Shown here piece after piece: positions 45,388-53,639 of a stretch of DNA of 64,000 bases. Under the pieces are notes generated by a model. It saw only the letters and a list, made by a program, of their open reading frames with translations, was not told the DNA's origin and did no database searches. The DNA is taken from positions 124,001 through 188,000 of IMG/VR virus record IMGVR_UViG_3300048121_001678. One strand, 5' to 3'. A program made the translations under genes and the position numbers. Each line of letters begins with the position of its first letter. The stretch's first letter is position 1. Origin of the DNA: a virus.

Positions 45388-46500
45388 ATGTCAATAATTT
45401 TAGAACCACAAAGAACCAAGCTATACACTAGAATTCGTCATCTTTTAGGTGCACCTTTAAGGGGTATTGAAATAGAAGATGAAATGATGGATTCATTATT
45501 GGAATTATCTATTGAAGATTACTCACAATATGTAAATGATTGGTTAATTGAATCACAATGGACATCACTATATGGTTTGAATCAGGATACTCAGTCCGTT
45601 GCCAAAGCATTAATAACACGTTCTTTAGATTGGGAAACACAGTACACTTACGCATATTCTAAAATTGTTGGTTTACAAGCGGGTGGTGATTCTGAATTAA
45701 AAAAGGACTATTTTGACCTTAAGGCTAACCAACAAATTTATGAAATACCTGCAGGTAGGGAAATAAATGAACTTTTATGGTTTACACGTGCCGAACTTGA
45801 TGCCGCTTTCTTTGACCCATTTATGGGTGGATTTGGTGGATTTGGTGGTATTGGTTTAGGTGGTGGTGCCGGTTTCTCACAAATGGGTGGTCAGGGCAAT
45901 TACTTTGTTTCACCAGGTTTTGACATCTTACTTAGAATGCAAGATATTAACATAAAAAGAAGACTTATAGGTGGAGAGCTAACTTATAGAATAACTGCAT
46001 TACCTGAGGGTAAAAAGGCTATACATCTTTATAATGTTCCTGGTGGTAAGTTTGATTTTGGTAACATGGCTAACAACAACTATAGAGTGTGGTATTGGTA
46101 TTATGAAACAGACGATAGAGAAAGTTGTTTAGCTAAAAATCCTGATATTGTTAGATTACCATCAGACGTTAATATGGAAAATTTAAATTGGGCGGAATTA
46201 AATTCACCCGCACAAACATGGGTTCGTAGATGGTTTACCGCATATGTTAAAGAGACACTGGGTCGAGTAAGAGGTAAATTTAGTGGTAACTTAAAAACAC
46301 CTGATTCAGAATTACAATTAGAATACGATTCTTTATTGAGTGAATCTAAAGATGAGAAGTCTAAACTAGAAGAAGAATTAAAAATGAGACTAGAAAGACT
46401 TCGTCCTGATAAAATGATGGAAGTTAAGGCCAATCAAGCAGAAAGTTTAAACAAATCACTACAATATAGAGCACTTCCTCGTCAAATCTATATAATATAA
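45388..46500 (+). CDS. Neck protein, gp13-like
   Basis: 370 residues (T4 gp13 is 309). The N-terminus (LYTRIRHLLGAPLRGIEIED, then a helical EMMDSLLELSIEDYSQYVND) follows the gp13/gp14 neck pattern R-I-x-x-x-L-G-A-P-x-x-x-V-E-I-x-D-x-x-x-D, and YFDLKANQQIYEIPAGREIN is the conserved Y-D-L-x-x-x-Q-x-Y-x-I/L-P segment. A Gly/Phe-rich loop (FMGGFGGFGGIGLGGGAGF) at about 145-165 is unusual. The C-terminus is a charged helix. The protein would sit between portal and tail. Last base of the stop is the first base of the next gene's ATG. Confidence 0.6.
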   Translation: MSIILEPQRTKLYTRIRHLLGAPLRGIEIEDEMMDSLLELSIEDYSQYVNDWLIESQWTSLYGLNQDTQSVAKALITRSLDWETQYTYAYSKIVGLQAGGDSELKKDYFDLKANQQIYEIPAGREINELLWFTRAELDAAFFDPFMGGFGGFGGIGLGGGAGFSQMGGQGNYFVSPGFDILLRMQDINIKRRLIGGELTYRITALPEGKKAIHLYNVPGGKFDFGNMANNNYRVWYWYYETDDRESCLAKNPDIVRLPSDVNMENLNWAELNSPAQTWVRRWFTAYVKETLGRVRGKFSGNLKTPDSELQLEYDSLLSESKDEKSKLEEELKMRLERLRPDKMMEVKANQAESLNKSLQYRALPRQIYII

Positions 46501-46832
46501 TGGGAATATTTAAATCATACCCCGTTACTAAAATAATAAATGGGGTTGAAATAAAAACTTCAGATGCAATAATATGTACTAACTCTAGTCATACCACAAA
46601 TGGGGAGTCTGCAATAATTGTTAAAAACACCGATAGTTGTGTGGTTACATTAAATGAAAATACAACAGACCACATAACAATTAAATCTATGACTAATGTT
46701 ACTATCAAAAGTGACTTACTCATTGATGATGAATATAATCAGATTGAAACTGAAAGAGGTGCGTCTGTTGAATTACGTTTCATCGGTAAAGGATGGTATA
46801 TAATGTCTTCTGATGGATTAAAAAACTCTTAA
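46500..46832 (+). CDS. Small beta-rich protein of unknown function
   Basis: 110 residues, ATG sharing a base with the stop of the neck gene, so translation is coupled. The chain (FKSYPVTKIINGVEIKTSDA; later HITIKSMTNVTIKSDLL; ending ELRFIGKGWYIMSSDG) is a run of short strands with Thr/Val/Ile and resembles small phage decoration or fibre-tip folds with a closing 'G-x-G-W-Y' strand. No family recognised. It ends convergently with the polymerase gene: the two stops overlap by 4 bases. Confidence 0.6.
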   Translation: MGIFKSYPVTKIINGVEIKTSDAIICTNSSHTTNGESAIIVKNTDSCVVTLNENTTDHITIKSMTNVTIKSDLLIDDEYNQIETERGASVELRFIGKGWYIMSSDGLKNS

Positions 46833-49672
46833 CCAAATAGTGATTGTTGATTAGTTTCAATCTTCTTTTTAACTACTTTTCTCTTTTCTGCGATATAAGG
46901 TTTTTCTTCATTTCTAACATTCTCAACTTCAAGACCTAACATTATATCACTATTTTTCTTAATGTAATCACCATCAACAAGTTCCATTGTACCATCAACA
47001 TACATATAGTATGGGTCAATACCAACCTTCTGCCAAAATGTAATCTCAGTATCTGATAATGTTAAAACTTCTTCAAGAGTATCTTGGTCACCTTCTCTAC
47101 GAGGGAAACCACGAACTAATTTTGATTGTGTTTTAGTAAAGACAGGTCTATCTTTTGGGTCATCAATTAAAATATCGGGTCTAATGTCTGGTGAGAATAC
47201 AACTAAAAGTGGTTCGATTCTTTTATTAAATGCTGCTAAGTAACGTGCGACATTATATTCACCTAACATATCAGGACTTTCTGTGATATATTTTTCGTCA
47301 ATATGATAACAATTTAATACCACCTCATCTTTTTTCTTTTGTACGTCACCATGTGATTTTCTCTCACCATTATTTACGTAATATATGGTGTCACCTAAAC
47401 CGATGGGTAAATTGTGTTTCATTGCCAACTCCATATGTGCTTGACGAGACATTAATGAACCAGATTTAGTTCTTTTTGTAATGTGTTTTTTGTATTCTTC
47501 AATACTTTGTTTTACACGGGCTTTATTGGCTATTTTAGAAATAGGTATTTCTCTGTTGTATATGACCTCAACATATTCATAATAGTAATCTAAAAATTCA
47601 TGACCCTTACCGTCCAATAACATACGAAGACTTTTATCTAAAAATTCCGCCACATATGTTGGTAATTTTTTTGACTTAATTGTGTTACCTGTAAGTTTAA
47701 CTTTCCCCTTATCTGTTAATAGTGCGTAGTTCTTACGTGCCACATTTATAGTTGCTGGCCATTGACCATCAGTATCTAACCCCATTTCATTTCTCATAAA
47801 AAGGTCGTTATACTCGGCAACATCCGCTTCTGAACCATAATAGGTTTTACCTTTTTCAACTAAACCATTAAGACCAATACCAACATAACTATGATTTTCC
47901 TTACCTTCAGGAACTGAAAAGTTAACACCATCCGTATCCATGACTAATGGTTTATAATCCCTTTCCATGAACCACATAATCATCTGTCTTAAGTATTGTC
48001 GACCAGTACAGGTTATCTGCTCACCCATATCCATATCACCCCACGGAAATACATGAGGTGCAGATAGTGAACCAAAGAACGCATTAATAAAAATCTTAAT
48101 AGGTAATTGTTTACGGTTGTATTGTGAAGAAAGTTTAGGGTCTGTCTTTGAATAGTCAGCAGCTAATTTCTTATATTTAATACGAGTATCACGGAAATAC
48201 TTTAACATACTCTTCATTGCCCCTGTAACATCACATTTAGGGAACACATCATGAACTAATTGAATAGATGGGTATAGAGAGGAGTAATCGAGTTTTAATA
48301 CGTTTGTAGAGTAACCCACAGCTAATAGTCTCGATAGACCTCCCGTGAATGGTCTTTTCTCACCTTTCTTAGGTATTGCTAATCCGTGCTTGTATGACCA
48401 AGACGCCATAATCATTTTCCATAAAGTTGCAGTACCCATTGTTGATAGTCTCTCATATGTTGTTGGTACTAACTTTGCAAGAAGAAAGTTTGCTTGGTTA
48501 AACTCCTCATCAACCACCATGGTCTCCCAAATATCATCATAAAGATATCTTTCTACAATATACTTACCCGTTACCTTTTCATAATGACCAGGAAACTTAC
48601 CCATCAAGTTTTCAGTACCTTTTGAACCAACTTCTTTAAACCCACCTGTTTTTGGGTTAAAGTAGTAATCTTTATTGTCGAAATAAGTTTTACCAATCTT
48701 ATCACCCTGAACGTACACACGATTTTCTTTCCCAGCACCGATAAACTGAGTGATATATTTAAGTCCCCAACTCTTAATGTCAGAGTTAATTGCCTGTGCC
48801 CTACGTACCGCATGTGCAATATCAACAACATTATAACCCCACATTTGCATCTGAGTAAAATCTTCCATCTCATTTGCAAGTTTGAGTATACTATCTTTTT
48901 GTCTAAACTTAACTTCGGGATTTAAGGTCCTAATTATCTTTTTAGGGTCTAATCCTAATATTTCTGCTCTACGAATTAAAAACGGAAAATCGAAGAATGC
49001 CGAGTTATACCCACCAATTAGTGTTGGTTTTAATTGATTAACAATCTTAAAAAACTCAATAATAAGTTGTCTTTCTTCTTCATCGTTGTTGGCTGAGATA
49101 ACTTTTTCATATCCTTTATTGTCTTTCATACCAATAAGAAATATACTACTATCTTCAGGTGAAAGACCTGTGGTCTCAATATCGAATACAAATCTATGTA
49201 CCTCATCATATTCATCAAAACCTTTGAATAACCTCTTTCCCTTTTGACAGAGATATTGTTCAACAGGTGACATTATCATTATGTGTTCTGAATTACCCCT
49301 TTCCCATGGGTCTAAACCACCACCTTTAAAGAAGTTAACTAAGTTGGAGTAAGACTTCGTAGTCTTAACCATATATTTTAAACCTTTTTCCATTCTATCG
49401 TCACCATGAGTATCTAACTTTTCAATTAATATACCATGTGTTGACATTGCTTGTTTTTGTGCAGCTTTAGACCCACCATAAAACTTTTTACCGTGAAGGT
49501 CACCAACCCAAGCAAATGGAATAAATGTGTCTGATTTTATTTGTTTACCCTGAATCGGGTCTTGAATTACTTTAAATACTTTTCCTGAGCGATAGTCGTA
49601 TTCTAACGCAACAATGTACTTTTCAGGGTCTTCCCCTAATAGGAACTGTTCGATTACTTCTTGTGATACCAT
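46829..49672 (-). CDS. gp43: DNA polymerase, family B (gp43-like)
   Basis: 947 residues (T4 gp43 is 898). Exonuclease motifs: Exo I FDIETTGL (Asp164, Glu166), Exo II GYNSAFFDFP (Asp228). Polymerase motifs: A LDYSSLYPSI (Asp462), B KIFINAFFGS (Lys526 to Ser535), C MDTDGVNF (Asp579/Asp581). The last residues NQQSLFG look like a sliding-clamp binding peptide. It is the phage replicative polymerase with proofreading. It is transcribed leftward on its own, from a gap with a Bacteroidota-like promoter match, and is separated from the main replication operon by 27 kb of tail genes. No intein seen. Confidence 0.95.
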   Translation of the reverse strand: MVSQEVIEQFLLGEDPEKYIVALEYDYRSGKVFKVIQDPIQGKQIKSDTFIPFAWVGDLHGKKFYGGSKAAQKQAMSTHGILIEKLDTHGDDRMEKGLKYMVKTTKSYSNLVNFFKGGGLDPWERGNSEHIMIMSPVEQYLCQKGKRLFKGFDEYDEVHRFVFDIETTGLSPEDSSIFLIGMKDNKGYEKVISANNDEEERQLIIEFFKIVNQLKPTLIGGYNSAFFDFPFLIRRAEILGLDPKKIIRTLNPEVKFRQKDSILKLANEMEDFTQMQMWGYNVVDIAHAVRRAQAINSDIKSWGLKYITQFIGAGKENRVYVQGDKIGKTYFDNKDYYFNPKTGGFKEVGSKGTENLMGKFPGHYEKVTGKYIVERYLYDDIWETMVVDEEFNQANFLLAKLVPTTYERLSTMGTATLWKMIMASWSYKHGLAIPKKGEKRPFTGGLSRLLAVGYSTNVLKLDYSSLYPSIQLVHDVFPKCDVTGAMKSMLKYFRDTRIKYKKLAADYSKTDPKLSSQYNRKQLPIKIFINAFFGSLSAPHVFPWGDMDMGEQITCTGRQYLRQMIMWFMERDYKPLVMDTDGVNFSVPEGKENHSYVGIGLNGLVEKGKTYYGSEADVAEYNDLFMRNEMGLDTDGQWPATINVARKNYALLTDKGKVKLTGNTIKSKKLPTYVAEFLDKSLRMLLDGKGHEFLDYYYEYVEVIYNREIPISKIANKARVKQSIEEYKKHITKRTKSGSLMSRQAHMELAMKHNLPIGLGDTIYYVNNGERKSHGDVQKKKDEVVLNCYHIDEKYITESPDMLGEYNVARYLAAFNKRIEPLLVVFSPDIRPDILIDDPKDRPVFTKTQSKLVRGFPRREGDQDTLEEVLTLSDTEITFWQKVGIDPYYMYVDGTMELVDGDYIKKNSDIMLGLEVENVRNEEKPYIAEKRKVVKKKIETNQQSLFG

Positions 49673-49739
49673 AATATTTGTTTTTCGTTTGAGACATTTT
49701 ACTCACACCACAATGGCATGATTTCCCTTAACATTCAAA

Positions 49740-49772
49740 CAAATAATAGTGTATTAATAAATCTAAGTCAAA
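49740..49772 (-). promoter_or_regulatory. Possible Bacteroidota-type promoter for the polymerase gene
   Basis: On the minus strand TTTG, 20 bases, then TATTATTTG; off by one base in both spacers from the consensus TTTG-N19-TAnnTTTG. It shares the longer box GTTTGACTT with the gp32 promoter. The predicted start is about 60-70 bases before the polymerase ATG, within a 135-base gap that holds no gene and no other clear signal. Confidence 0.4.
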
Positions 49773-49807
49773 CTATTTGTTTTGATTCTTTTCTTGTATC
49801 CCCATAA

Positions 49808-50161
49808 TTAAATAATATTGATATATAAATTTTCTCTGATTGGGGTAATGAGTTCACCCATTGAATTAATTATCGAGAATTCACCCAAAAAACGACCTTT
49901 TCTTTTAGTGTCCCTCAATAACCACTTATAATATATGTAGTATGTGATTGGGGCGTTAGGGTTGTCTTGTGTTTTTTCAGTTATAAACGCATTGTTCATA
50001 ATAATCTTTGGAATGCCAGTCGACTCTTCTTTCATTGAAAAACGGATTGTTGCGTTGTCTAAATCAGCGTCGAACAATTTCCAAGAATCTGTTCGACCAT
50101 CTCTTACAACTTCCATCTTTAAGATTGGTAACTCACTGTTTTGTTTTATAAAGAATTCCAT
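49808..50161 (-). CDS. Short fibre/baseplate protein, paralogue of the N-terminus of the 53640-58664 fibre
   Basis: 117 residues beginning MEFFIKQNSELPILKMEVVR. It aligns along its whole length with residues 1-115 of the 1674-residue fibre protein (MEFFIKKNSTLPKLQVEVLN; shared V/I-x-F-S-M-x-x-x-x-T-G-I-x-K-I and final N-x-x-G-x-x-x-x-P-I-x-x-x-L-x-I). The pattern resembles BppU-type N-terminal domains, which attach receptor-binding proteins to the baseplate. It could be a stand-alone attachment adaptor or a remnant of a fibre gene. A TATTTATA box ends 3 bases before the ATG. Confidence 0.65.
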   Translation of the reverse strand: MEFFIKQNSELPILKMEVVRDGRTDSWKLFDADLDNATIRFSMKEESTGIPKIIMNNAFITEKTQDNPNAPITYYIYYKWLLRDTKRKGRFLGEFSIINSMGELITPIRENLYINII

Positions 50162-50164
50162 AAT

Positions 50165-50172
50165 TATAAATA
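50165..50172 (-). promoter_or_regulatory. TATTTATA box upstream of the short BppU-like gene
   Basis: Sense strand reads GATATATTTATAATTATG, the box ending 3 bases before the start codon. It lies right after a perfect terminator. Confidence 0.45.
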
Positions 50173-50184
50173 TATCAATAAAGA

Positions 50185-50208
50185 AAAACCCCTCCGAAGA
50201 GGGGTTTT
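50185..50208 (-). terminator. Intrinsic terminator after the 1117-residue mucin-like fibre gene
   Basis: Perfect 10-bp stem AAAACCCCTC / GAGGGGTTTT with a four-base loop that reads TTCG on the minus strand, followed by TTTTTC. Located 24 bases after the stop at 50232. Same UUCG-loop design as the terminator after nrdA. Confidence 0.88.
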
Positions 50209-50231
50209 ATATTTTATAGGTTTTTAATTTA

Positions 50232-53200
50232 TTATAATGCCTGTGGTACAAAGTCGTAACTAATCGTTATATTGTTGTTACCAAGTGTGAACGACCTTGA
50301 AGCATTTCCAGGATTTATTCCACTATTTGCAGAAATCGATGATACACTTTGTCCTGTTACTGATGCGACACCTTGTGTTTCTCCGTATATCTGACATCCC
50401 GAACCTAACACACCTTGAGATTCAATGTAGAATAGGATTGTATCACCAGCTACCGCTTGGATTGAATCTGTTGAATCATTTCCACTACCAGTCGCTTGGT
50501 ATGAAGATTGTAACACTCCGTTCACATAAATAGAACCTGAACCTCTAGCACATGTCGCACTTGTGAAATTGAGATTAATTGTTCTCAGTGTTACCGAGGT
50601 TGACGGTGTTGGTGTTGGTGTCTTAGTTGGTGTACGTGTTGGTGTTGCCGACCTCGTTACTGAAGGTGTTGGTGTTGGTGAAGCAGGTGCCGGAGTACCT
50701 GTTGGTGTTCTCGTTGGTGTACTCGTTGGAGTCGGTGTTGGTAGTGCACAGAATGAACAAGTGTCCCCAACGGCAGTAATTGTATACGGCGGTGGTTCAG
50801 GGCTTTCATCAATAGCCACAATCTGCCAACAACCCGTTGTCTCTTTAACAGAACAGTAATCACCGATTGACGGTACTGATGAGAAACCAGAACCTAATAA
50901 TGCACTTGCTTGTGTTCCACCTGGTTGACAATTACCGTCAACGTAATTTATTGACTGTAATATGAATTTATATTCTACACATGGATGCTCTTGTAAACAT
51001 GATGTACATCCTTCATAGAACGAACCTCCTGGTGACCATATACCCTCTTGATTCCTAAATGTTCCGTCAATTATACCTAAATCGGTTACGTCGTCACCAC
51101 CATAGCTCTGTCCAATAAACTTAACACAAGTATCAAGAATACCTGTTTGTTCTTCTAAGTATAACGACACGTCACTACTCTCTTCGAGTGCGGATAAAAT
51201 GGAACCTGTCTGACTTTGATTTAAGGATATTCTATATACTAGTGCTGGTGTATTACAACATTCTGAGAAGTACATTGGGTAATATACCGTAGATGGTGTT
51301 ACTGATGGAGTAACAGACGGAGTAACACTAGTAGATGGTGTTATCGTTGGCTGTGGAGTTTGTGTTGCCTGTGGAGTATTAGATGGTGTAACCGTTTGTG
51401 TAGGTGCCGGTGTTTGTGTTGCCTGTGCCGTTGGAGTAACTGTTGAAGTTGCCGTAGGTTCAGGTGTTGATGTCGGAGCCGGTGTACCTGTTGGTTCAGG
51501 TGTTGACGTAGGTGCCGGTGTACCTGTTGGTTCAGGTGTTGACGTAGGAGTTACACTTGAAGTTTGAGTTGGTGTATTAGTCGGTGTTTCTGTAGGTGTT
51601 GGGGTTACACTTGCAGTTGGAGTTACACTCGCTGTTGGAGTAGGACTCGATGTTGGAGTATTAGTTGGTGTATATGTTGGCGACGGTGTCACTGAACTTG
51701 TAGGGGTTACAGACGATGTCGGTGTAACCGTTGATGTCGGAGTGTTACTTGGTGTTACTGTATTAGTAGGTGTTGGTGACTGAGTAGGTGTGTTTGTCGG
51801 TGTTCTTGATAGAGAAACCGTTGGAGTCACTGTACTTGTTGAAGTAACGGTTGGAGTAACTGTCGGTGTTACTGATGACGTTACTGAAGGCGTTGGTGTT
51901 ACTGAGGCAGTTACTGTTGCGGTAACTGTAGGTGTTACGGTCGATGTAGCCGTCGGTGTGAATGTTGACGTTGGTGTTACTGTCGATTGAGGGGTAACAG
52001 AAGGTGTTACTGAAGAACTTGGAGTTACTGTAGGTGTTACCGTTGATGTGTTTGTTGGTGTAACGGAAGGTGTTACTGAAATTGTTGGTGTAACTGTAGA
52101 TGTGTTTGTTGGTGTTATTGTTTGAGTAGGGTCAGGTGTTGAACTTACTCCTGGCGTTTGAGATACTGATGCAGTTATCGATGGTGTCGGTGTAACATCT
52201 GCGGTTGGAGTCACACTCGATGTTGGTGTAACTGGTGGTGTTGAAGTTTTAGTCGGCGTTGGTGTTGAAGTAGATGTTGATACAGGTGTTGCTGTTGTTG
52301 TTGGTGTTACTGTAGATGCTGGTGTTGATGTCGGTGCAGGTGTGGATGTTGTTGTTGGCGTAGAAGTACCACCTGGTGTTGACGTAGGTTGAGGTGTAGA
52401 TGTCGGTGCCGGTGTACCTGTTGGTTCAGGTGTTGTAGTTGCCTCAGGTGTGGATGTCGGTTCAGGTGTTGTAGTTGCCTCAGGTGTTGTAGTCGCCTCA
52501 GGAGTAACTGTAGACGCTGGTGTACCTGTTGGTGTTGGAGTAGCACTTGAACCTGGTGTATTTGATACTGAAACCGTTGGTGTTACAGTTGGTGACGGAG
52601 TTGCTGTCACTGATTGTGTTGGAGTGTTTGTAGGTGTAGACTCAGGAGTCAATGTAGGTTGTGCTGTCGAAGTAGGTGTTGGAGTCGATGTACCACCTGG
52701 TGTTTGTGTAGGGTTAGGTGTTAATGTAGCTTGTGGTGTTTGACTTACACTAGCCGTAACTGATGGTGTCGGAGTTGCCGTACCACCTGGTGTTTGTGTA
52801 GGAGTATTAGTTGGTGTTGCAGTTGCCGTGTTAGACGGTGTAACTGAACTACTTGGCGTATTTGTTGGGGTAACATCAGGTGTTGATGAAATGGTAGGGG
52901 TTGGTGTTGCACTTGCACCTGGAGTATCAGATACTGAAACTGAAGGTGTCGGTGTACTTGTTGTTGTTGATGTTGGAGTAGATACCGGTGTACCCGTTGG
53001 GGTTGGCGTCCCTGTAGACTGTGGAGTACTTGTTGGAGTTGCAGTTGTTGTAGAAGTTGGTGTTGAAACAGGTGTACCTGTTGGAGTTGCCGTCGTTGTC
53101 GATGTCGGTGTTGTTGTTGGTAACGGTGTACGAGTTGGAGTAGTCGTTGTGGTTGGCTCTGGTGTTGAAGTAACAGTAGCCGTAATAGTTGCTGTTGGCG

Positions 53201-53585
53201 TTGAAGTGGATTGTGGAGTACTTGTTGGTGTTCTTGTTGGAGAAACCGTTTGAGTAATCGTTGCCGTCATCGTAGGTGTTACCGTAGATGTTATCGTTGC
53301 AGTGATAGATGGTGTTACCGATGGTGTATTTGACGGGGTAATTGTTGGGGTAACTGTCTGTGTTTGTGTTGGGGTTGGTGTTGGATGACCAATTACATAA
53401 GTGTAAGATGCTTCGTATGTTTCAGAATAGATTGTGTAGGTACCGTAAAAATAATCAGTAACTAAATCAGCCGGCATAGTAACAACACCAAAGTCCGTTA
53501 CAGTCGAACCTGTATCCGCAGTAAAAGTAATGTGAACACTTTCACCTACTAAATTATCACTCAAAAATCTAATTCCATCTGCCAT
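50232..53585 (-). CDS. Mucin-like Thr/Pro/Ser-rich fibre or adhesin with Cys-rich domain
   Basis: 1117 residues. Residues 1-63 are a small beta domain ([20 protein letters not shown]). Residues about 64-766 are an almost pure Thr/Pro/Ser/Val stalk built from T-P-T, S-T-P-x-P-T and V-T-P units. Residues about 767-945 are a folded domain with 11 cysteines ([36 protein letters not shown]). A second short Pro/Thr linker (about 946-1000) leads to a beta-rich C-terminus (about 1001-1117). The stalk would be extended and, in the host cell, a possible target for O-glycosylation, which is common in Bacteroidota; glycosylation is speculation. Flanked by fibre genes. No enzyme motif seen. Confidence 0.75.
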   Translation of the reverse strand: MADGIRFLSDNLVGESVHITFTADTGSTVTDFGVVTMPADLVTDYFYGTYTIYSETYEASYTYVIGHPTPTPTQTQTVTPTITPSNTPSVTPSITATITSTVTPTMTATITQTVSPTRTPTSTPQSTSTPTATITATVTSTPEPTTTTTPTRTPLPTTTPTSTTTATPTGTPVSTPTSTTTATPTSTPQSTGTPTPTGTPVSTPTSTTTSTPTPSVSVSDTPGASATPTPTISSTPDVTPTNTPSSSVTPSNTATATPTNTPTQTPGGTATPTPSVTASVSQTPQATLTPNPTQTPGGTSTPTPTSTAQPTLTPESTPTNTPTQSVTATPSPTVTPTVSVSNTPGSSATPTPTGTPASTVTPEATTTPEATTTPEPTSTPEATTTPEPTGTPAPTSTPQPTSTPGGTSTPTTTSTPAPTSTPASTVTPTTTATPVSTSTSTPTPTKTSTPPVTPTSSVTPTADVTPTPSITASVSQTPGVSSTPDPTQTITPTNTSTVTPTISVTPSVTPTNTSTVTPTVTPSSSVTPSVTPQSTVTPTSTFTPTATSTVTPTVTATVTASVTPTPSVTSSVTPTVTPTVTSTSTVTPTVSLSRTPTNTPTQSPTPTNTVTPSNTPTSTVTPTSSVTPTSSVTPSPTYTPTNTPTSSPTPTASVTPTASVTPTPTETPTNTPTQTSSVTPTSTPEPTGTPAPTSTPEPTGTPAPTSTPEPTATSTVTPTAQATQTPAPTQTVTPSNTPQATQTPQPTITPSTSVTPSVTPSVTPSTVYYPMYFSECCNTPALVYRISLNQSQTGSILSALEESSDVSLYLEEQTGILDTCVKFIGQSYGGDDVTDLGIIDGTFRNQEGIWSPGGSFYEGCTSCLQEHPCVEYKFILQSINYVDGNCQPGGTQASALLGSGFSSVPSIGDYCSVKETTGCWQIVAIDESPEPPPYTITAVGDTCSFCALPTPTPTSTPTRTPTGTPAPASPTPTPSVTRSATPTRTPTKTPTPTPSTSVTLRTINLNFTSATCARGSGSIYVNGVLQSSYQATGSGNDSTDSIQAVAGDTILFYIESQGVLGSGCQIYGETQGVASVTGQSVSSISANSGINPGNASRSFTLGNNNITISYDFVPQAL
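51290..53395 (-). repeat. Degenerate tandem repeats coding the Thr/Pro stalk
   Basis: About 2.1 kb of imperfect short repeats of the type GGTGTTNNNGTTGGNGT on the plus strand, coding T-P-T and S-T-P units on the minus strand. The plus strand reads through in several frames as Gly/Val-rich shadow ORFs because the repeat contains few stop triplets. A second short block lies at 50585-50745. Confidence 0.85.
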
Positions 53586-53589
53586 TGTG

Positions 53590-53597
53590 TATAAATA
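53590..53597 (-). promoter_or_regulatory. TATTTATA box upstream of the mucin-like fibre gene (proximal copy)
   Basis: Sense strand reads AGTATTTATACACAATG; ends 4 bases before the ATG. A second copy lies 17 bases further upstream at 53614-53621. Confidence 0.5.
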
Positions 53598-53613
53598 CTT
53601 TAATATATTATTT

Positions 53614-53621
53614 TATAAATA
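53614..53621 (-). promoter_or_regulatory. TATTTATA box upstream of the mucin-like fibre gene (distal copy)
   Basis: Sense strand reads AACTATTTATAAAATAAT, 28 bases before the ATG at 53585. Tandem with the proximal copy and in the same orientation; only this gene has two. Confidence 0.5.
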
Positions 53622-53639
53622 GTTTATCTTATGAGAATA

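Noticed and set aside
52828-53253. Long plus-strand frame of Gly/Val repeats opposite the mucin-like fibre (also 57130-57543 and 57556-57795)
   Set aside because: Shadow of the Thr/Pro repeats: the reverse complement of ACN-CCN codons reads as GGN-GTN without stops. No start signal and not a plausible protein.
50585-53395. Repeat arrays considered as CRISPR or non-coding satellite
   Set aside because: Repeats are short, degenerate, have no unique spacers and keep a continuous reading frame coding Thr/Pro units.
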